Below, piece by piece: positions 14,557-23,625 of a DNA stretch of 64,000 bases (its first letter is position 1; each line of letters begins with the position of its first letter). The DNA is from Neptuniibacter halophilus (GTDB lineage: Bacteria > Pseudomonadota > Gammaproteobacteria > Pseudomonadales > Balneatricaceae): the NCBI RefSeq assembly GCF_030295765.1, contig NZ_AP027292.1:1240001-1304000 (forward strand). Direction: 5' to 3'. The notes beneath the pieces are model-generated. The model did no database searches, was not told the DNA's origin, and saw nothing but the letters and a program-made list of their open reading frames with translations. A program made the translations under genes and the position numbers.

Positions 14557-15465
14557 TCAGCTGCCTAATTGTCCCGTTAGGTAGTGATCAACCAGTAATG
14601 CTGCAAATAGCAGCATGATGTAGTTGATGCTGTAGCGAAACAGCGCCATGGGCGCTCCTGCCGGTCGGTTCCACAATCGCCAGTTCCAATACAGGAACCG
14701 TATATTGAGCAGCATGACCACACTGAGGTAGAACAGGCCACTCATCCCTGTCATATAGGGAAATAGTGTCGTCGACACCATAAGTAAACTATAGAGCAAT
14801 ATTTGTAATCTTGTGTACTCATCGCCATGGGTCACCGGCAACATCGGGATGCCGGCTTTTTCATAATCCGCTTTGCGGGCAATACACAATGCCCAGAAGT
14901 GTGGCGGAGTCCAGGCAAAGATGATTAAGACGAGTAATAAAGCGTCTGGCTCAATGCTGCCGGTAATGGCTGTCCAGCCTAATAAAGGAGGCGCGGCACC
15001 GGCAATACCGCCAATTACAATGTTTTGTGGTGTAGCCCGTTTCAGCCAGACCGTGTAAACCACTGCGTAGCCCATCAATGCGGCCACTGTCAGCCAGGCC
15101 GTCAGAGGATTAACCAGGTAGACCAGCATCACGATGCCCGCGATACCGATGACTGCCGCAAACAGCATCGCCTGTTGCGGTGTCAGTTTGCCCTGTGGCA
15201 ATGGTCGTCCTTTGGTGCGTGCCATGTTTTCATCGATCTTGCGATCCATCACGTGGTTAACCGCAGCCGCAGAGCCTGATGCCAGCGCAATACCGATCAA
15301 TCCAAACAGCACCTTATCCAGCGGCGGTAACCCTGGCAGTGCCAGAAACATCCCTACGGCCGCAGTGATCAGCATGACCAGAACCACCTTAGGTTTACAC
15401 AACGTTATATAATCACGCCATGTAATCTGCATCGAACGCTGAGCGATAGCACGGGTATCAGGCAT
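14557..15465 (-). CDS. cyoE: Protoheme IX farnesyltransferase (heme O synthase)
   Basis: Adds a farnesyl group to heme b to give heme O, the precursor of heme A for the neighbouring aa3 oxidase. It is a UbiA-type membrane prenyltransferase of 302 residues with about nine membrane segments. The prenyl-diphosphate/Mg site is clear in NHVMDRKIDENMARTKGRP (residues 70-88, Asp74 and Asp78). A second conserved loop is RKADYEKAGIPMLPVTHGD. It overlaps ctaA by 8 bp, so the two are translationally coupled. GGAGAA precedes the start. It may also be called ctaB. Confidence 0.96.
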   Translation of the reverse strand: MPDTRAIAQRSMQITWRDYITLCKPKVVLVMLITAAVGMFLALPGLPPLDKVLFGLIGIALASGSAAAVNHVMDRKIDENMARTKGRPLPQGKLTPQQAMLFAAVIGIAGIVMLVYLVNPLTAWLTVAALMGYAVVYTVWLKRATPQNIVIGGIAGAAPPLLGWTAITGSIEPDALLLVLIIFAWTPPHFWALCIARKADYEKAGIPMLPVTHGDEYTRLQILLYSLLMVSTTLFPYMTGMSGLFYLSVVMLLNIRFLYWNWRLWNRPAGAPMALFRYSINYIMLLFAALLVDHYLTGQLGS

Positions 15466-16462
15466 CTTGGTTCTCCTTTACAGCAAAGCTCAATCGACTG
15501 TATATCCACAGCAGTAACACCAATAAAGCAACGGCCAACCCGTGATGCAGGATTGCCAGATGACTTGGCACCGCATACACCACATTCAATACACCCAGCA
15601 GTAACTGAGCTGTCAGTAAACCCGGCAGCAGGATCACCTCCATACGAAACGCTTTATATGGGTATAGTCGGCAGATCAGCAACAGGCAACTGATGACAAC
15701 AATCAACGCGCCCAGCCGATGACCGATCTGGATGGCAGCTCTCGCTTCAACAGGGAGTAACCCTCCCTGATAATTGGGCCCGATGACAGCAACCGGATTA
15801 TACCCGGTAACAAAATCAGGCTGAATTTCGCTGTCCGGGTTACAGCTAAGCCAGTGCTGACAGGCAGGGCCTGCATAGTTTGAACTGGTCCAGCCACCCA
15901 GAATTATCTGCAGGATCAATACGCCCGTTGCCAGAGGCAGCAACCGGGTTACCTTTGCTCTCTCCTGTGTGGCCGGCTGCTGTAATTTGCGAATGCGGAC
16001 ACGTAAGTACAGAATCAATGTCAGGGTCAGCACACCTCCCAGCAGGTGCAGCGTCACAACGGGCGGATAGAGCTTTAACGTAACCGTCCACATCCCGAAC
16101 AAAGCCTGCACCATCACCAGCACCAGTAACAGATAACTCTCCTTCACCGGATAACCGGCCAGATTACGCATCCGGTAGGCGATCAGTGCAAGCCCCAGAA
16201 TCAGTACCCCGAGGCCACCCGCCAGATAACGGTGCCCCATTTCCAGTTGGGTTTTGTGATGCTCAATCGGCGTTTCCGGATAGACCTGCTGCGCCTTGTC
16301 CAGAATTTCCGGATGATCAGGCAATACCATGTGCCCGTAGCAGCCTGGCCAGTCAGGGCAGCTCAGGCCCGCATCGCTGATACGGGTCCAGCCGCCAAGC
16401 AGTACAACACAGAGCGCCAGAAGCGCCGCCAGATTGATCAGTCGCCATGCCCACTTCTGCAT
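15458..16462 (-). CDS. ctaA: Heme A synthase (COX15/CtaA family)
   Basis: Converts heme O to heme A by oxidising the C8 methyl group. It has 334 residues and about eight membrane helices. The expected histidines are present in HHKTQLEMGHRYLAG, VTLHLLGG, QIGHRLGA and LAILHHGLAVAL. Loop cysteines occur in LSCPDWPGCYG near residue 34 and in ACQHWLSC. It is followed by overlapping cyoE, so both heme A steps are made together. It belongs to the cta locus. Confidence 0.95.
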   Translation of the reverse strand: MQKWAWRLINLAALLALCVVLLGGWTRISDAGLSCPDWPGCYGHMVLPDHPEILDKAQQVYPETPIEHHKTQLEMGHRYLAGGLGVLILGLALIAYRMRNLAGYPVKESYLLLVLVMVQALFGMWTVTLKLYPPVVTLHLLGGVLTLTLILYLRVRIRKLQQPATQERAKVTRLLPLATGVLILQIILGGWTSSNYAGPACQHWLSCNPDSEIQPDFVTGYNPVAVIGPNYQGGLLPVEARAAIQIGHRLGALIVVISCLLLICRLYPYKAFRMEVILLPGLLTAQLLLGVLNVVYAVPSHLAILHHGLAVALLVLLLWIYSRLSFAVKENQDA

Positions 16463-16472
16463 CCGTTACTCC

Positions 16473-16931
16473 TCAACCGACTCTGGATACTTTCAGCAAA
16501 CGCCGCAGGTCTCTCAGCACCTGTTTCGGCGGTTCATCCAGCGTATAACGCAGAACCAGATTGCCCATTGGATCCACAACCCAGACCGCGGCGCCCGGGT
16601 GTTCTGTCTGCTGATGGACGATTAGCTCCGGCGCCAGCCGCTCGACCACTACCCTATCCCGATCCTTGCCTAACGCGGTGTGCAATTTATCCATCATCGC
16701 CCACCAGCGATCACACTGTTGCCGGCAGCTCTCCGGCGCTGTCAGCAGCAGTTGCCAGTGGTGAGTCTCCTCCCCGGGTAACTGCCACGATTTGATATGC
16801 TGCCCGACCACCAGCTCACCACCGTGATTCTTTTGCTCCGGCATCATAAAACCGGAATAGTAGATCAGCGCAGCCAGCATGACCGGCACCAGACCAACCG
16901 CCCACACAAGCCAGAAGTTAAATCGGCTCAT
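16473..16931 (-). CDS. Membrane-anchored thioredoxin-fold-like protein of the cta locus
   Basis: Protein of 152 residues with one N-terminal membrane anchor (about residues 8-28) and a periplasmic domain. The domain has a CRQQC motif near residue 69-73 and a C-terminal AAVWVVDPMGNLVLRY strand like that of SCO/thioredoxin-fold proteins. Related proteins of unknown detailed function stand between SURF1 and ctaA in pseudomonads. A role in copper or thiol handling during oxidase assembly is inferred from position and fold only. It overlaps SURF1 by 14 bp. Confidence 0.75.
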   Translation of the reverse strand: MSRFNFWLVWAVGLVPVMLAALIYYSGFMMPEQKNHGGELVVGQHIKSWQLPGEETHHWQLLLTAPESCRQQCDRWWAMMDKLHTALGKDRDRVVVERLAPELIVHQQTEHPGAAVWVVDPMGNLVLRYTLDEPPKQVLRDLRRLLKVSRVG

Positions 16932-17640
16932 CTGCTTCCTCCTTACGCAACCGGCGCCAGCTCCAGATCAGCAACCCTGCTAACGCAGCCGCCATCGCAA
17001 ACCATTGAAATGCATAACCAAGATGTTTTTCAGGACGCATCCGTAGCAGCGGCCAGTTCAGATCCAACCCGGCGATGATCGGCTGCTGCAGGCGCAACTC
17101 ATAAGGTGACAGGGTCGCCCCCAGTAATGCCGATAACTTATCTGCGGCCAGAGACTGAATGACTTTTGGCCAGCCCGCCGCCAGCTCTGTATCAACCAGT
17201 ACCAGCCCCGGGTCAATTAACTTCAGCCCGCCCTGTAAAGCCTGCTGCCCGTCGGGAATCGCCACTTCGGGTAACACAGCCCGATCTGCAGAGCCTGCCA
17301 GCCACCCCATATTGACCAGCAACCTCTCACCACTCTCCAAAGAGGCCAGCGCGATCACCTCATAGCCTACGCCCGCGGGACGCTGCCGGTTGTCCAGCAG
17401 GAAGTAGCGCTGCTGATCAAGAGTCGCCTTCAGGACTACCGGGTAAAAACGTGCCTCAAGCTCACGTCTGTCAACAGGTAGCCGGGTGTGGGGATGCAGC
17501 TCAGCCCAGCTCTGCAGCAGTATCCGTTTCTGCTCCGCCCGCTCCAGTTGCCACAGCCCCAGAGAGACAAGCCCCGGCAGAAGCAGCACAGCGCCAGCTA
17601 ACATCCACTTGAAGCGTCGCCTGGACTGGGCTTTACTCAT
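16918..17640 (-). CDS. SURF1-family cytochrome oxidase assembly protein
   Basis: Membrane protein of 240 residues that helps insert heme A into subunit I. Two membrane segments bracket a periplasmic domain: one near residues 12-30 (LPGLVSLGLWQLERAEQK) and one near 208-228. Family marks are GLWQLERAEQKR, the DNRQRPAGVGYEV segment and the C-terminal HLGYAFQWFAMA. It overlaps the next gene by 14 bp, indicating coupling. A separate plus-strand gene (17671-17874) lies between it and ctaE. Confidence 0.92.
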   Translation of the reverse strand: MSKAQSRRRFKWMLAGAVLLLPGLVSLGLWQLERAEQKRILLQSWAELHPHTRLPVDRRELEARFYPVVLKATLDQQRYFLLDNRQRPAGVGYEVIALASLESGERLLVNMGWLAGSADRAVLPEVAIPDGQQALQGGLKLIDPGLVLVDTELAAGWPKVIQSLAADKLSALLGATLSPYELRLQQPIIAGLDLNWPLLRMRPEKHLGYAFQWFAMAAALAGLLIWSWRRLRKEEADEPI

Positions 17641-17670
17641 TACACCCCCTCTGCTGTCGGAGTTCGCCGG

Positions 17671-17874
17671 ATGTCACTGAAACTCGTCTTACTCGTTCTG
17701 TTTATAGCTGTTGTCGTCAGCCTGTTCTCAGGCTTGTTTTTTCTGATCCGCGATCAGGGCCAGTCGCAACGCAGCGTCAACGCACTGTTTTTTCGGGTAG
17801 GCTTCAGCGTTCTGCTGCTGGTCGTACTGATCTATGGATTCTTCAGCGGCCAGTTGGTACCGCATATGCCCTGA
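17671..17874 (+). CDS. DUF2909 twin-transmembrane protein, antisense within the cta locus
   Basis: Protein of 67 residues made almost entirely of two membrane helices (residues 3-25 and 43-60) joined by a short polar loop, as in the DUF2909 family found beside cytochrome oxidase genes. Function is unknown. It is read on the plus strand while all surrounding cta genes are on the minus strand. It fits tightly between SURF1 (starting 17640) and ctaE (ending 17878). It must therefore have its own promoter, and readthrough between ctaE and SURF1 would produce antisense RNA over it. Confidence 0.8.
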   Translation: MSLKLVLLVLFIAVVVSLFSGLFFLIRDQGQSQRSVNALFFRVGFSVLLLVVLIYGFFSGQLVPHMP

Positions 17875-17877
17875 AGT

Positions 17878-18762
17878 TCAGATCACATAGACGAACAGGA
17901 ACAGCCCAATCCAGACCACATCAACGAAGTGCCAGTACCAGGCCACTGCCTCGAAGCCAAAGTGCTTCTCTGCACTGAAGTGGCCCTTCATTACCCGCAA
18001 CCAGATAATAATCAGCATCAGTGTGCCCAGTGTTACGTGCAGGCCATGAAACCCGGTGAGAATAAAGAAGGTAGCACCGTAAATGCCGGAGTTCAGGGTT
18101 AAACCCAACTCGTTATATGCCAGCGAATACTCATGCGCCTGATAGTAAAGAAAGACACAGCCCAGAATCACGGTAGCGCCCAGCCAGAACACCACCCGGG
18201 AGCGGGCATCCCGTTTCAGGGCGTGGTGTGCCAGCGTTACGGTAAAGCTGGAGGAGATCAGCAAAATGGTATTGAGCAACGGGATATGCCAGGGATCGAT
18301 AATCTCTTTCGGGCCCGGGAACGTTTGCGGATCCGGTGTCGTCATCAGCGGCCACTCAGCCGTAAAACCCTGCCACAGCATGTTAGACACCCCTTTCTCT
18401 CCCTCTCCGCCGAGCCAGGGCACAGCCAGATTACGAACATAGAACAGGGTGCCGAAGAACGCGGCGAAGAACATCACTTCAGAGAAGATAAACCAGCTCA
18501 TTCCCCAGCGGAAGGAACGATCCATCTGCGGGCTGTACAACCCCTCATGGCTCTCATGGATCACATTACCGAACCAGCCCAGCAGGATAAGCCCCATACC
18601 CAGTGCGCCGGCCAGCAGCATCAGTAAACCACTGCCGCCCCCGCTTTCCGAGGAGAGGGCATTCATCATCGTCCCTGCTCCCGCTGCCATCAGAAACAGA
18701 GAGATTGAGGCCAGAATCGGCCAGCGACTCTGCTCCGGTACGTAGTAGGTCTGACTGCTCAT
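17878..18762 (-). CDS. ctaE: Cytochrome c oxidase subunit III
   Basis: Subunit III of aa3-type oxidase, 294 residues, seven membrane helices. It stabilises subunit I and proton uptake. Family marks are WGMSWFIFSEVMFFAAFFG and the C-terminal GFEAVAWYWHFVDVVWIGLF. ATG 18762 is preferred over the in-frame TTG at 18768 because a GGGAGG site lies at the right distance for it. The gene sits 2 bp after the ctaG stop. Confidence 0.97.
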   Translation of the reverse strand: MSSQTYYVPEQSRWPILASISLFLMAAGAGTMMNALSSESGGGSGLLMLLAGALGMGLILLGWFGNVIHESHEGLYSPQMDRSFRWGMSWFIFSEVMFFAAFFGTLFYVRNLAVPWLGGEGEKGVSNMLWQGFTAEWPLMTTPDPQTFPGPKEIIDPWHIPLLNTILLISSSFTVTLAHHALKRDARSRVVFWLGATVILGCVFLYYQAHEYSLAYNELGLTLNSGIYGATFFILTGFHGLHVTLGTLMLIIIWLRVMKGHFSAEKHFGFEAVAWYWHFVDVVWIGLFLFVYVI

Positions 18763-18764
18763 CT

Positions 18765-19322
18765 TCAACTCCCTCCCCGCTGTGACAGTTGAGGCTCACT
18801 TTTCGGGGTGATATCAAACAGTGTGTAGGACAGCGTAATCGTGCGGATATGCTCCGGCAGTTCCGGATCGATCGACAAAACCAGAGGCATCGCTTTTTCC
18901 TCCCGGGCCTGCAGAGGCTGCCGGTCAAAGCAGAAACAATTGATCTTCTGCAGGAAGGGCGCTGCTTCAGAAGGCGAGACTGAAGGGATGGCCTGAGCGA
19001 TCATATACTGTTCAGTCGGATTCCCGGCCAGATAAGCGGTCTGGTACATCTCGCCGGGAGACAGTTCAGTGACCACCTCCCGCGGTCGAAACTTCCAGGG
19101 CATGGTCTCATTATTCACCGCCACGAGCTGCAGCTTGACCTTACGGCTGTTATCCACAATCCCACTCGGTTCAACCGCGACCAGATCCACCTTGCCGTTC
19201 AACCCGGTGATCCGACAGAACACGTCATACAAGGGCACCAGAGCAAAGCCGAAACCAAACATCAGTGCAGCGCCCAGAAGCAATGTGGTTACCGTTTTTT
19301 TATGCTGATTCTGCTTAGCCAT
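18765..19322 (-). CDS. ctaG: Cytochrome c oxidase assembly protein CtaG/Cox11
   Basis: Inserts CuB into subunit I. It has 185 residues with one N-terminal membrane anchor (about 13-30) and a periplasmic immunoglobulin-like domain. The conserved copper-binding motif appears as NCFCFDRQPL near residue 130, and YDVFCRITGLNG follows the anchor. A GGGAGG site fits ATG 19322 better than GTG 19325. It lies between ctaD and ctaE in the usual order. Confidence 0.95.
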   Translation of the reverse strand: MAKQNQHKKTVTTLLLGAALMFGFGFALVPLYDVFCRITGLNGKVDLVAVEPSGIVDNSRKVKLQLVAVNNETMPWKFRPREVVTELSPGEMYQTAYLAGNPTEQYMIAQAIPSVSPSEAAPFLQKINCFCFDRQPLQAREEKAMPLVLSIDPELPEHIRTITLSYTLFDITPKSEPQLSQRGGS

Positions 19323-19340
19323 CACCGCCTCCCGATCCGT

Positions 19341-20915
19341 TTACTTCACCTGTGGCGGTTCGCTGAAGCTGTGATAGGGTGCCGGCGAGGCGACGGTCCA
19401 CTCCAACCCGTGACTACCCTCCCAGACTCGGGCACTGGCCGGCTTACCTTTGCGGATACAACTGATGACGTTGTAGAGGAAAATTAACTGTGAGAAACCA
19501 AAAATAAAGGCTCCGACTGACGCCACTGCATTAAAATCGGCAAACTGCAGTGCGTAATCAGGAATCCTTCGTGGCATCCCGGCGAGACCAATAAAGTGCA
19601 TCGGAAAGAACGTGATATTGACGCCAATAAAGCTGCACCAGAAATGCACCTTGCCCATCGTTTCGTTGTAATAGTTACCACACCACTTCGGCAGCCAGTA
19701 ATAGGCGCCCGCCATAATCGCAAACACCGCCCCCGGCACCAGTACATAGTGGAAATGCGCCACCACAAAGTAGGTATCGTGATACTGGAAATCCACCGGC
19801 GCGATCGCCAGCATCAGCCCGGAAAAACCACCAATGGTAAACAACACCACAAAAGCCAGGGCAAACAACATGGGCGTTTCAAAGGTCATAGAACCCCGGA
19901 ACATAGTCGCCACCCAGTTGAACACTTTCACCCCGGTAGGTACCGCAATCAGCATGGTGGCGAACATGAAGAACAATTCACCGGCCAGCGGCAGACCCAC
20001 AGTGAACATGTGGTGCACCCAGACAATAAACGAGAGCAGCGCTATAGAGGCGGTCGCGTAGACCATTGAGGCATAACCAAACAGCTTTTTACGTGCAAAG
20101 GTCGGAATGATTTCGCTGACGATACCAAACGCCGGCAGGATCATGATGTAAACCTCCGGATGACCGAAAAACCAGAATACATGCTGAAACAGAACCGGAT
20201 CACCACCACCCGCAGCGTTAAAGAAGCTGGTGCCAAAATGGATATCCATCAACATCATGGTGACCACCCCGGCCAGTACAGGCATGACCGCAATCAGCAG
20301 GAAAGCCGTGATCAGCCAGGTCCAGACAAACAGTGGCAGCTTCATCATAGTCATGCCCGGTGCCCGGAGGTTAAGGATCGTGGCGATGATATTGATCGCG
20401 CCCATGATCGAACTGATACCCATCATATGCACCGCAAAAATAAAGTAGGTCACACTGGGCGGGGCATAGGTCGTCGAAAGAGGTGCATAGAAAGTCCAGC
20501 CGAAATTGGGCGCGCCGCCCTCCATCAGCAGGGTTGAAAGCATCATGGCGAAAGCAAATGGCAGAATCCAGAAGCTCCAGTTATTCATCCTTGGCAGCGC
20601 CATATCCGGCGCTCCCACCATCATCGGAATCATCCAGTTAGCCAGGCCGACAAACGCCGGCATCACGGCACCAAACACCATGATCAGACCGTGCATGGTG
20701 GTCATCTGGTTAAAGAACTCAGGCTGTATCAGTTGCAGACCGGGCTGAAACAGTTCCGCCCGGATCATCAGCGCCATACAGCCGCCGGTGAGAAACATTG
20801 CAAAACTGAACCAGAGATAAAGGGTACCTATATCTTTGTGGTTGGTGGTAAATAACCAACGGCCGATGCCGGAGGCGGGGCCATGATGATGCGTTGCTGC
20901 GACACTCGTATTCAT
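19341..20915 (-). CDS. ctaD: Cytochrome c oxidase subunit I
   Basis: Catalytic subunit holding heme a and the heme a3-CuB centre. It has 524 residues and twelve helices. Ligands are visible: His in [11 protein letters not shown] (heme a), the His-Tyr cross-link site in [16 protein letters not shown], the HH pair in [10 protein letters not shown] (CuB), and the two His in [12 protein letters not shown]. The start follows a strong GGAGGGG site. It is the main proton pump of aerobic respiration and lies 8 bp after ctaC. Confidence 0.98.
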   Translation of the reverse strand: MNTSVAATHHHGPASGIGRWLFTTNHKDIGTLYLWFSFAMFLTGGCMALMIRAELFQPGLQLIQPEFFNQMTTMHGLIMVFGAVMPAFVGLANWMIPMMVGAPDMALPRMNNWSFWILPFAFAMMLSTLLMEGGAPNFGWTFYAPLSTTYAPPSVTYFIFAVHMMGISSIMGAINIIATILNLRAPGMTMMKLPLFVWTWLITAFLLIAVMPVLAGVVTMMLMDIHFGTSFFNAAGGGDPVLFQHVFWFFGHPEVYIMILPAFGIVSEIIPTFARKKLFGYASMVYATASIALLSFIVWVHHMFTVGLPLAGELFFMFATMLIAVPTGVKVFNWVATMFRGSMTFETPMLFALAFVVLFTIGGFSGLMLAIAPVDFQYHDTYFVVAHFHYVLVPGAVFAIMAGAYYWLPKWCGNYYNETMGKVHFWCSFIGVNITFFPMHFIGLAGMPRRIPDYALQFADFNAVASVGAFIFGFSQLIFLYNVISCIRKGKPASARVWEGSHGLEWTVASPAPYHSFSEPPQVK

Positions 20916-20923
20916 ATCCCCTC

Positions 20924-22033
20924 CTACTGTTTCAGCGCGGCGATCTGCGCGGGTGCGATGATATCGCCGGTTTTATTACCCCAGGCATTACGCTCATAGG
21001 TAATGACTGCCGCCAGCTCAACGGCACTGAACTGATCCCGGAATGCCTGCATCGCGGTGCCCGGCTTACCGTTCAGGACTATATCGATATGCGCCGCAGG
21101 ATCACCCAACGCGACAGGACTGTTCTTCAGCCCCGGGAACGCCCCCGGTATCCCCTCACCATTTGCCTGATGGCACGCCAGGCAAGCCTTGTTATAGACC
21201 TCCTCGCCAGTTTCCATCAGCTCGGCCAGACTCCAGGATTTCTCAGCCGCCGCGGCTTTCGCCTGATCAGCCTGTTTAACCTCTGCCAGCCAGGCTTCGA
21301 ACTCCGCCTGCGGCTTCACTTCCACCACAATCGGCATAAATCCGTGATCCTTACCACAGAGCTCTGCACACTGGCCGCGATACACACCCGGTACATCGGC
21401 AATCGCCCAGGCCTCATTGATGAAGCCCGGAATCGCATCCTTTTTCACCGCCAGATCAGGCACCCACCAGGAGTGAATCACATCATTCGCCGTCAGCAGG
21501 AAACGCACCTTCTTGCCTGCCGGGATCACCAACGGGTTATCCACCTCCAGCAGGTAGTGCTCACCTTTTTCACTGGTGTTATTAATCTGTTCGCGGGGGG
21601 TTGCCAGACTGGAGAAGAAATCCACATCCTGACCGAGGTACTGATAGCGCCACTTCCACTGATAACCGGTTACCTGAATATCCAGCTCAGCTTCCGTGTT
21701 GTCATACATTTTGATCAGTGTCGCCGTGGCCGGAACCGCCATGGCAATCAGAATAACGAAGGGAATAAGCGTCCAGGTGATCTCCACCAGTACGTTTTCA
21801 TGAAAATTGTGCGCTTTGGCACCACGGGACTTACGGTGGTAGATCACCGACCAGAGCATCACCCCGAACACCACTACACCGATCGCCACACAGATCCAGA
21901 ATATGATCATATGCAGATCATAAACTTCCCGGCTGATCTCGGTGATCCCGCGTGTCAGGTTCACCTCCCAGTCTGCCCGGGCGTGACCGGATATCAACAA
22001 CAATGCTGCAATTCCCAGCGGCGTTCTCTGCAT
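20924..22033 (-). CDS. ctaC: Cytochrome c oxidase subunit II with fused cytochrome c domain
   Basis: Subunit II, which receives electrons at CuA. It has 369 residues: signal peptide (1-20), two membrane helices (about 41-63 and 85-107), and a cupredoxin domain with the CuA motif [12 protein letters not shown] near residue 225. A C-terminal c-type cytochrome domain carries the heme site CLACH near residue 285, and Met in KPGTAMQAF is the likely axial ligand. This makes it a caa3-like subunit II. GGAGGG precedes the start. It is the first gene of the structural cta operon and has a long structured leader. Confidence 0.97.
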   Translation of the reverse strand: MQRTPLGIAALLLISGHARADWEVNLTRGITEISREVYDLHMIIFWICVAIGVVVFGVMLWSVIYHRKSRGAKAHNFHENVLVEITWTLIPFVILIAMAVPATATLIKMYDNTEAELDIQVTGYQWKWRYQYLGQDVDFFSSLATPREQINNTSEKGEHYLLEVDNPLVIPAGKKVRFLLTANDVIHSWWVPDLAVKKDAIPGFINEAWAIADVPGVYRGQCAELCGKDHGFMPIVVEVKPQAEFEAWLAEVKQADQAKAAAAEKSWSLAELMETGEEVYNKACLACHQANGEGIPGAFPGLKNSPVALGDPAAHIDIVLNGKPGTAMQAFRDQFSAVELAAVITYERNAWGNKTGDIIAPAQIAALKQ

Positions 22034-22057
22034 CTCAGGCCCTCCTTAACTACACAC

Positions 22058-22143
22058 AAAAGAGCCTGCTGAATCCACATTACTAAGGGCGTTGTCATTA
22101 AACTAGCAACGTCGGTAGCAACAGGGTTCGAGCAGGCTCTTTT
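22058..22143 (-). promoter_or_regulatory. Structured 5' leader of ctaC (long hairpin)
   Basis: AAAAGAGCCTGCT and AGCAGGCTCTTTT form a perfect 13-bp stem (22143-22131 with 22070-22058) enclosing 60 nt. The loop contains a 5-bp inner stem CGTTG/CAACG. On the minus strand the closing arm ends in TTTT about 25 nt before the ctaC ATG, with the ribosome site GGAGGG lying between. It could be a terminator-like attenuator, an RNA stabiliser or a protein-binding leader. No known riboswitch class is recognised. Confidence 0.6.
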
Positions 22144-22198
22144 CTTGCCTGGACTCCTTCCCAGCATTTCCGACCAATCCACTTGGTTGTTAACAGCA

Positions 22199-22226
22199 AG
22201 TATAGCAGCGATAAAAATTATGCAAG
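22199..22226 (-). promoter_or_regulatory. Probable cta operon promoter
   Basis: Minus strand TGC-TATACT: the -10 hexamer TATACT (22204-22199) with an extended -10 TG. A weak -35 (CTTGCA, 16-bp spacing) lies upstream in AT-rich DNA. Transcription would start near 22192, giving a leader of about 158 nt that includes the 13-bp hairpin. The rest of the 22034-22339 gap shows no gene. Confidence 0.55.
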
Positions 22227-22339
22227 GCAATCAAGGCACAACGCGTGTTATTGGCGCCGGCGATGACTCAGTAAAACGCGCCTTACACCTCCGGGCTTCA
22301 GGGTATACAGCGCATTAACAGGACATATACACCGGTTTT

Positions 22340-22549
22340 TTAACCGGTCGCATAAACAAGCGCCAGCCGGACCAGCAGATAAACAACCGCCACAAATACC
22401 AACGTGAGCAATATTCCGGTCACAACATAAGGCCAGAACCGGCCACCGGCGAAATCACGGGCCTGATTGCGTTGTGACTGAACCCCGAAAAAAGCCGCCA
22501 GCACACTGCACAGCACCTGCCACCAGGCAGGTTTCGACGACTGCTGCAT
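22340..22549 (-). CDS. DUF2970 small membrane protein
   Basis: Protein of 69 residues with the family core WWQVLCSVLAAFFGVQSQRN followed by a charged patch and one membrane helix (about residues 41-64). DUF2970 proteins are commonly encoded beside cytochrome oxidase genes; their role is unknown. ATG 22549 matches the family start, but a TTG at 22567 lies at good distance from a GGAGG site and may be the real start. It overlaps or adjoins the small gene at 22570-22683 and lies upstream of ctaC. Confidence 0.7.
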   Translation of the reverse strand: MQQSSKPAWWQVLCSVLAAFFGVQSQRNQARDFAGGRFWPYVVTGILLTLVFVAVVYLLVRLALVYATG

Positions 22550-22569
22550 TTTACGAGAAGAGTACAAAC

Positions 22570-22683
22570 TCACCCCTCCAGCAAAATAAACGCGGTACTG
22601 ATCAGCAGAATGACGCTGAGAAGAAACAGCGTGGTATAGAGCACGATGGACAGGCCACGGCATTGGCAGGCTAAGCGTTTCAT
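22570..22683 (-). CDS. Unrecognised 37-residue membrane peptide upstream of DUF2970 gene
   Basis: An ATG at 22683, preceded by the strong ribosome site GAGGAGG, opens a 37-codon frame. The product has a basic, cysteine-bearing start (MKRLACQCRGLS) and one hydrophobic helix of about 20 residues. Its stop overlaps possible starts of the DUF2970 gene, so the two are probably translated together. I do not recognise the family. Position next to the oxidase locus suggests an assembly or subunit-like role. Confidence 0.55.
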   Translation of the reverse strand: MKRLACQCRGLSIVLYTTLFLLSVILLISTAFILLEG

Positions 22684-22730
22684 AATCTCCTCCTCAGGCG
22701 ATGAACCTACTATCAGGTATAGCAGAAACG

Positions 22731-22754
22731 AAAACGGCCTCCATCAGGAGGCCG
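22731..22754 (-). terminator. Terminator after pssA
   Basis: Minus strand CGGCCTCC, TGAT loop, GGAGGCCG, then TTTTCG. It lies 24 bp after the pssA stop codon. Confidence 0.85.
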
Positions 22755-22778
22755 CTTTCTTAACGAGCAAATCGCAGA

Positions 22779-23534
22779 TCAGGACTGCGGTTTCTGCCGG
22801 GTTTTACGCATCACCCAGAGCAGCGGGCCGGAGACCGCATACGCCAGGAACAATACCCAGAGGAACACTGACGGGCTGATTGAAATCACGCCCACCGCGA
22901 GCACAATACCCGCCAGAATCAGAAAAGGAACTTTCTCTTTCAGGCTGACATCCTTGAAGCTGTAGTAAAGCACATTGCTCACCATCAGCACGCCAACCAG
23001 CGCCACATAGAGAGCAATCAGATACGCATAGGGGGCACCGTCAATCTCATACTCGGTCGCCGCCCAGACCAGACCAGCCACGGCTGCCGCTGCGGCCGGA
23101 CTTGGCAGCCCTATAAAATAACGTTTGTCGGTGGATCCGATCTGGGTATTGAACCGGGCCAGACGCAGCGCAGCGCCCGCCACATAGATAAACGCCGCAA
23201 ACCAGCCCAGTTTGCCAATATCATCCAGCACCCAGTTAAACACCACCAGCGAAGGTGCAACCCCGAAAGAGACCATATCCGCCAGAGAATCATACTCCGC
23301 ACCAAACGCACTGGAAGTGTTGGTCAGCCGGGCAACCCGGCCATCGAGACCGTCCAGAACCATGGCCACAAAAATAGCGATGGCAGCGTTTTCGAAGTGG
23401 CCATTCATACTTGCAACCACCGCGTAAAAACCGGAGAACAGCGCCCCTGTGGTAAACAGGTTCGGCAGCAGATAGATACCCCGGCTGCGAGGTTTTACCG
23501 ATTCCTGATTGTCTTGATTTTGCGGCTCAGTCAT
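22779..23534 (-). CDS. pssA: CDP-diacylglycerol--serine O-phosphatidyltransferase
   Basis: Makes phosphatidylserine, the precursor of phosphatidylethanolamine, from CDP-diacylglycerol and serine at the inner membrane. It has 251 residues and is the integral-membrane CDP-alcohol phosphatidyltransferase type, not the peripheral PLD-type PssA of E. coli. The catalytic signature DG-x2-AR-x8-G-x3-D-x3-D is clear in DGLDGRVARL near residue 61, followed by GAEYDSLAD. About six to eight membrane segments are present. It stands alone with its own terminator. Confidence 0.93.
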   Translation of the reverse strand: MTEPQNQDNQESVKPRSRGIYLLPNLFTTGALFSGFYAVVASMNGHFENAAIAIFVAMVLDGLDGRVARLTNTSSAFGAEYDSLADMVSFGVAPSLVVFNWVLDDIGKLGWFAAFIYVAGAALRLARFNTQIGSTDKRYFIGLPSPAAAAAVAGLVWAATEYEIDGAPYAYLIALYVALVGVLMVSNVLYYSFKDVSLKEKVPFLILAGIVLAVGVISISPSVFLWVLFLAYAVSGPLLWVMRKTRQKPQS

Positions 23535-23625
23535 TTCGCTTCAGATCATCCATACAGGTCAAAAAAACACAATTCTACTTGGTGCCGGGTCAGGAAGCTA
23601 TTTTATCCCCGACATGTTCAGGCAC

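Noticed and set aside
20894..22072. 392-codon plus-strand frame opposite ctaC
   Set aside because: It mirrors the ctaC coding sequence; product is His/Arg-rich with no domain.
22058..22143. Inverted repeat upstream of ctaC as possible ends of a small mobile element
   Set aside because: Only 13-bp arms, no flanking target duplication and no coding capacity; position in the leader makes an RNA structure more likely.
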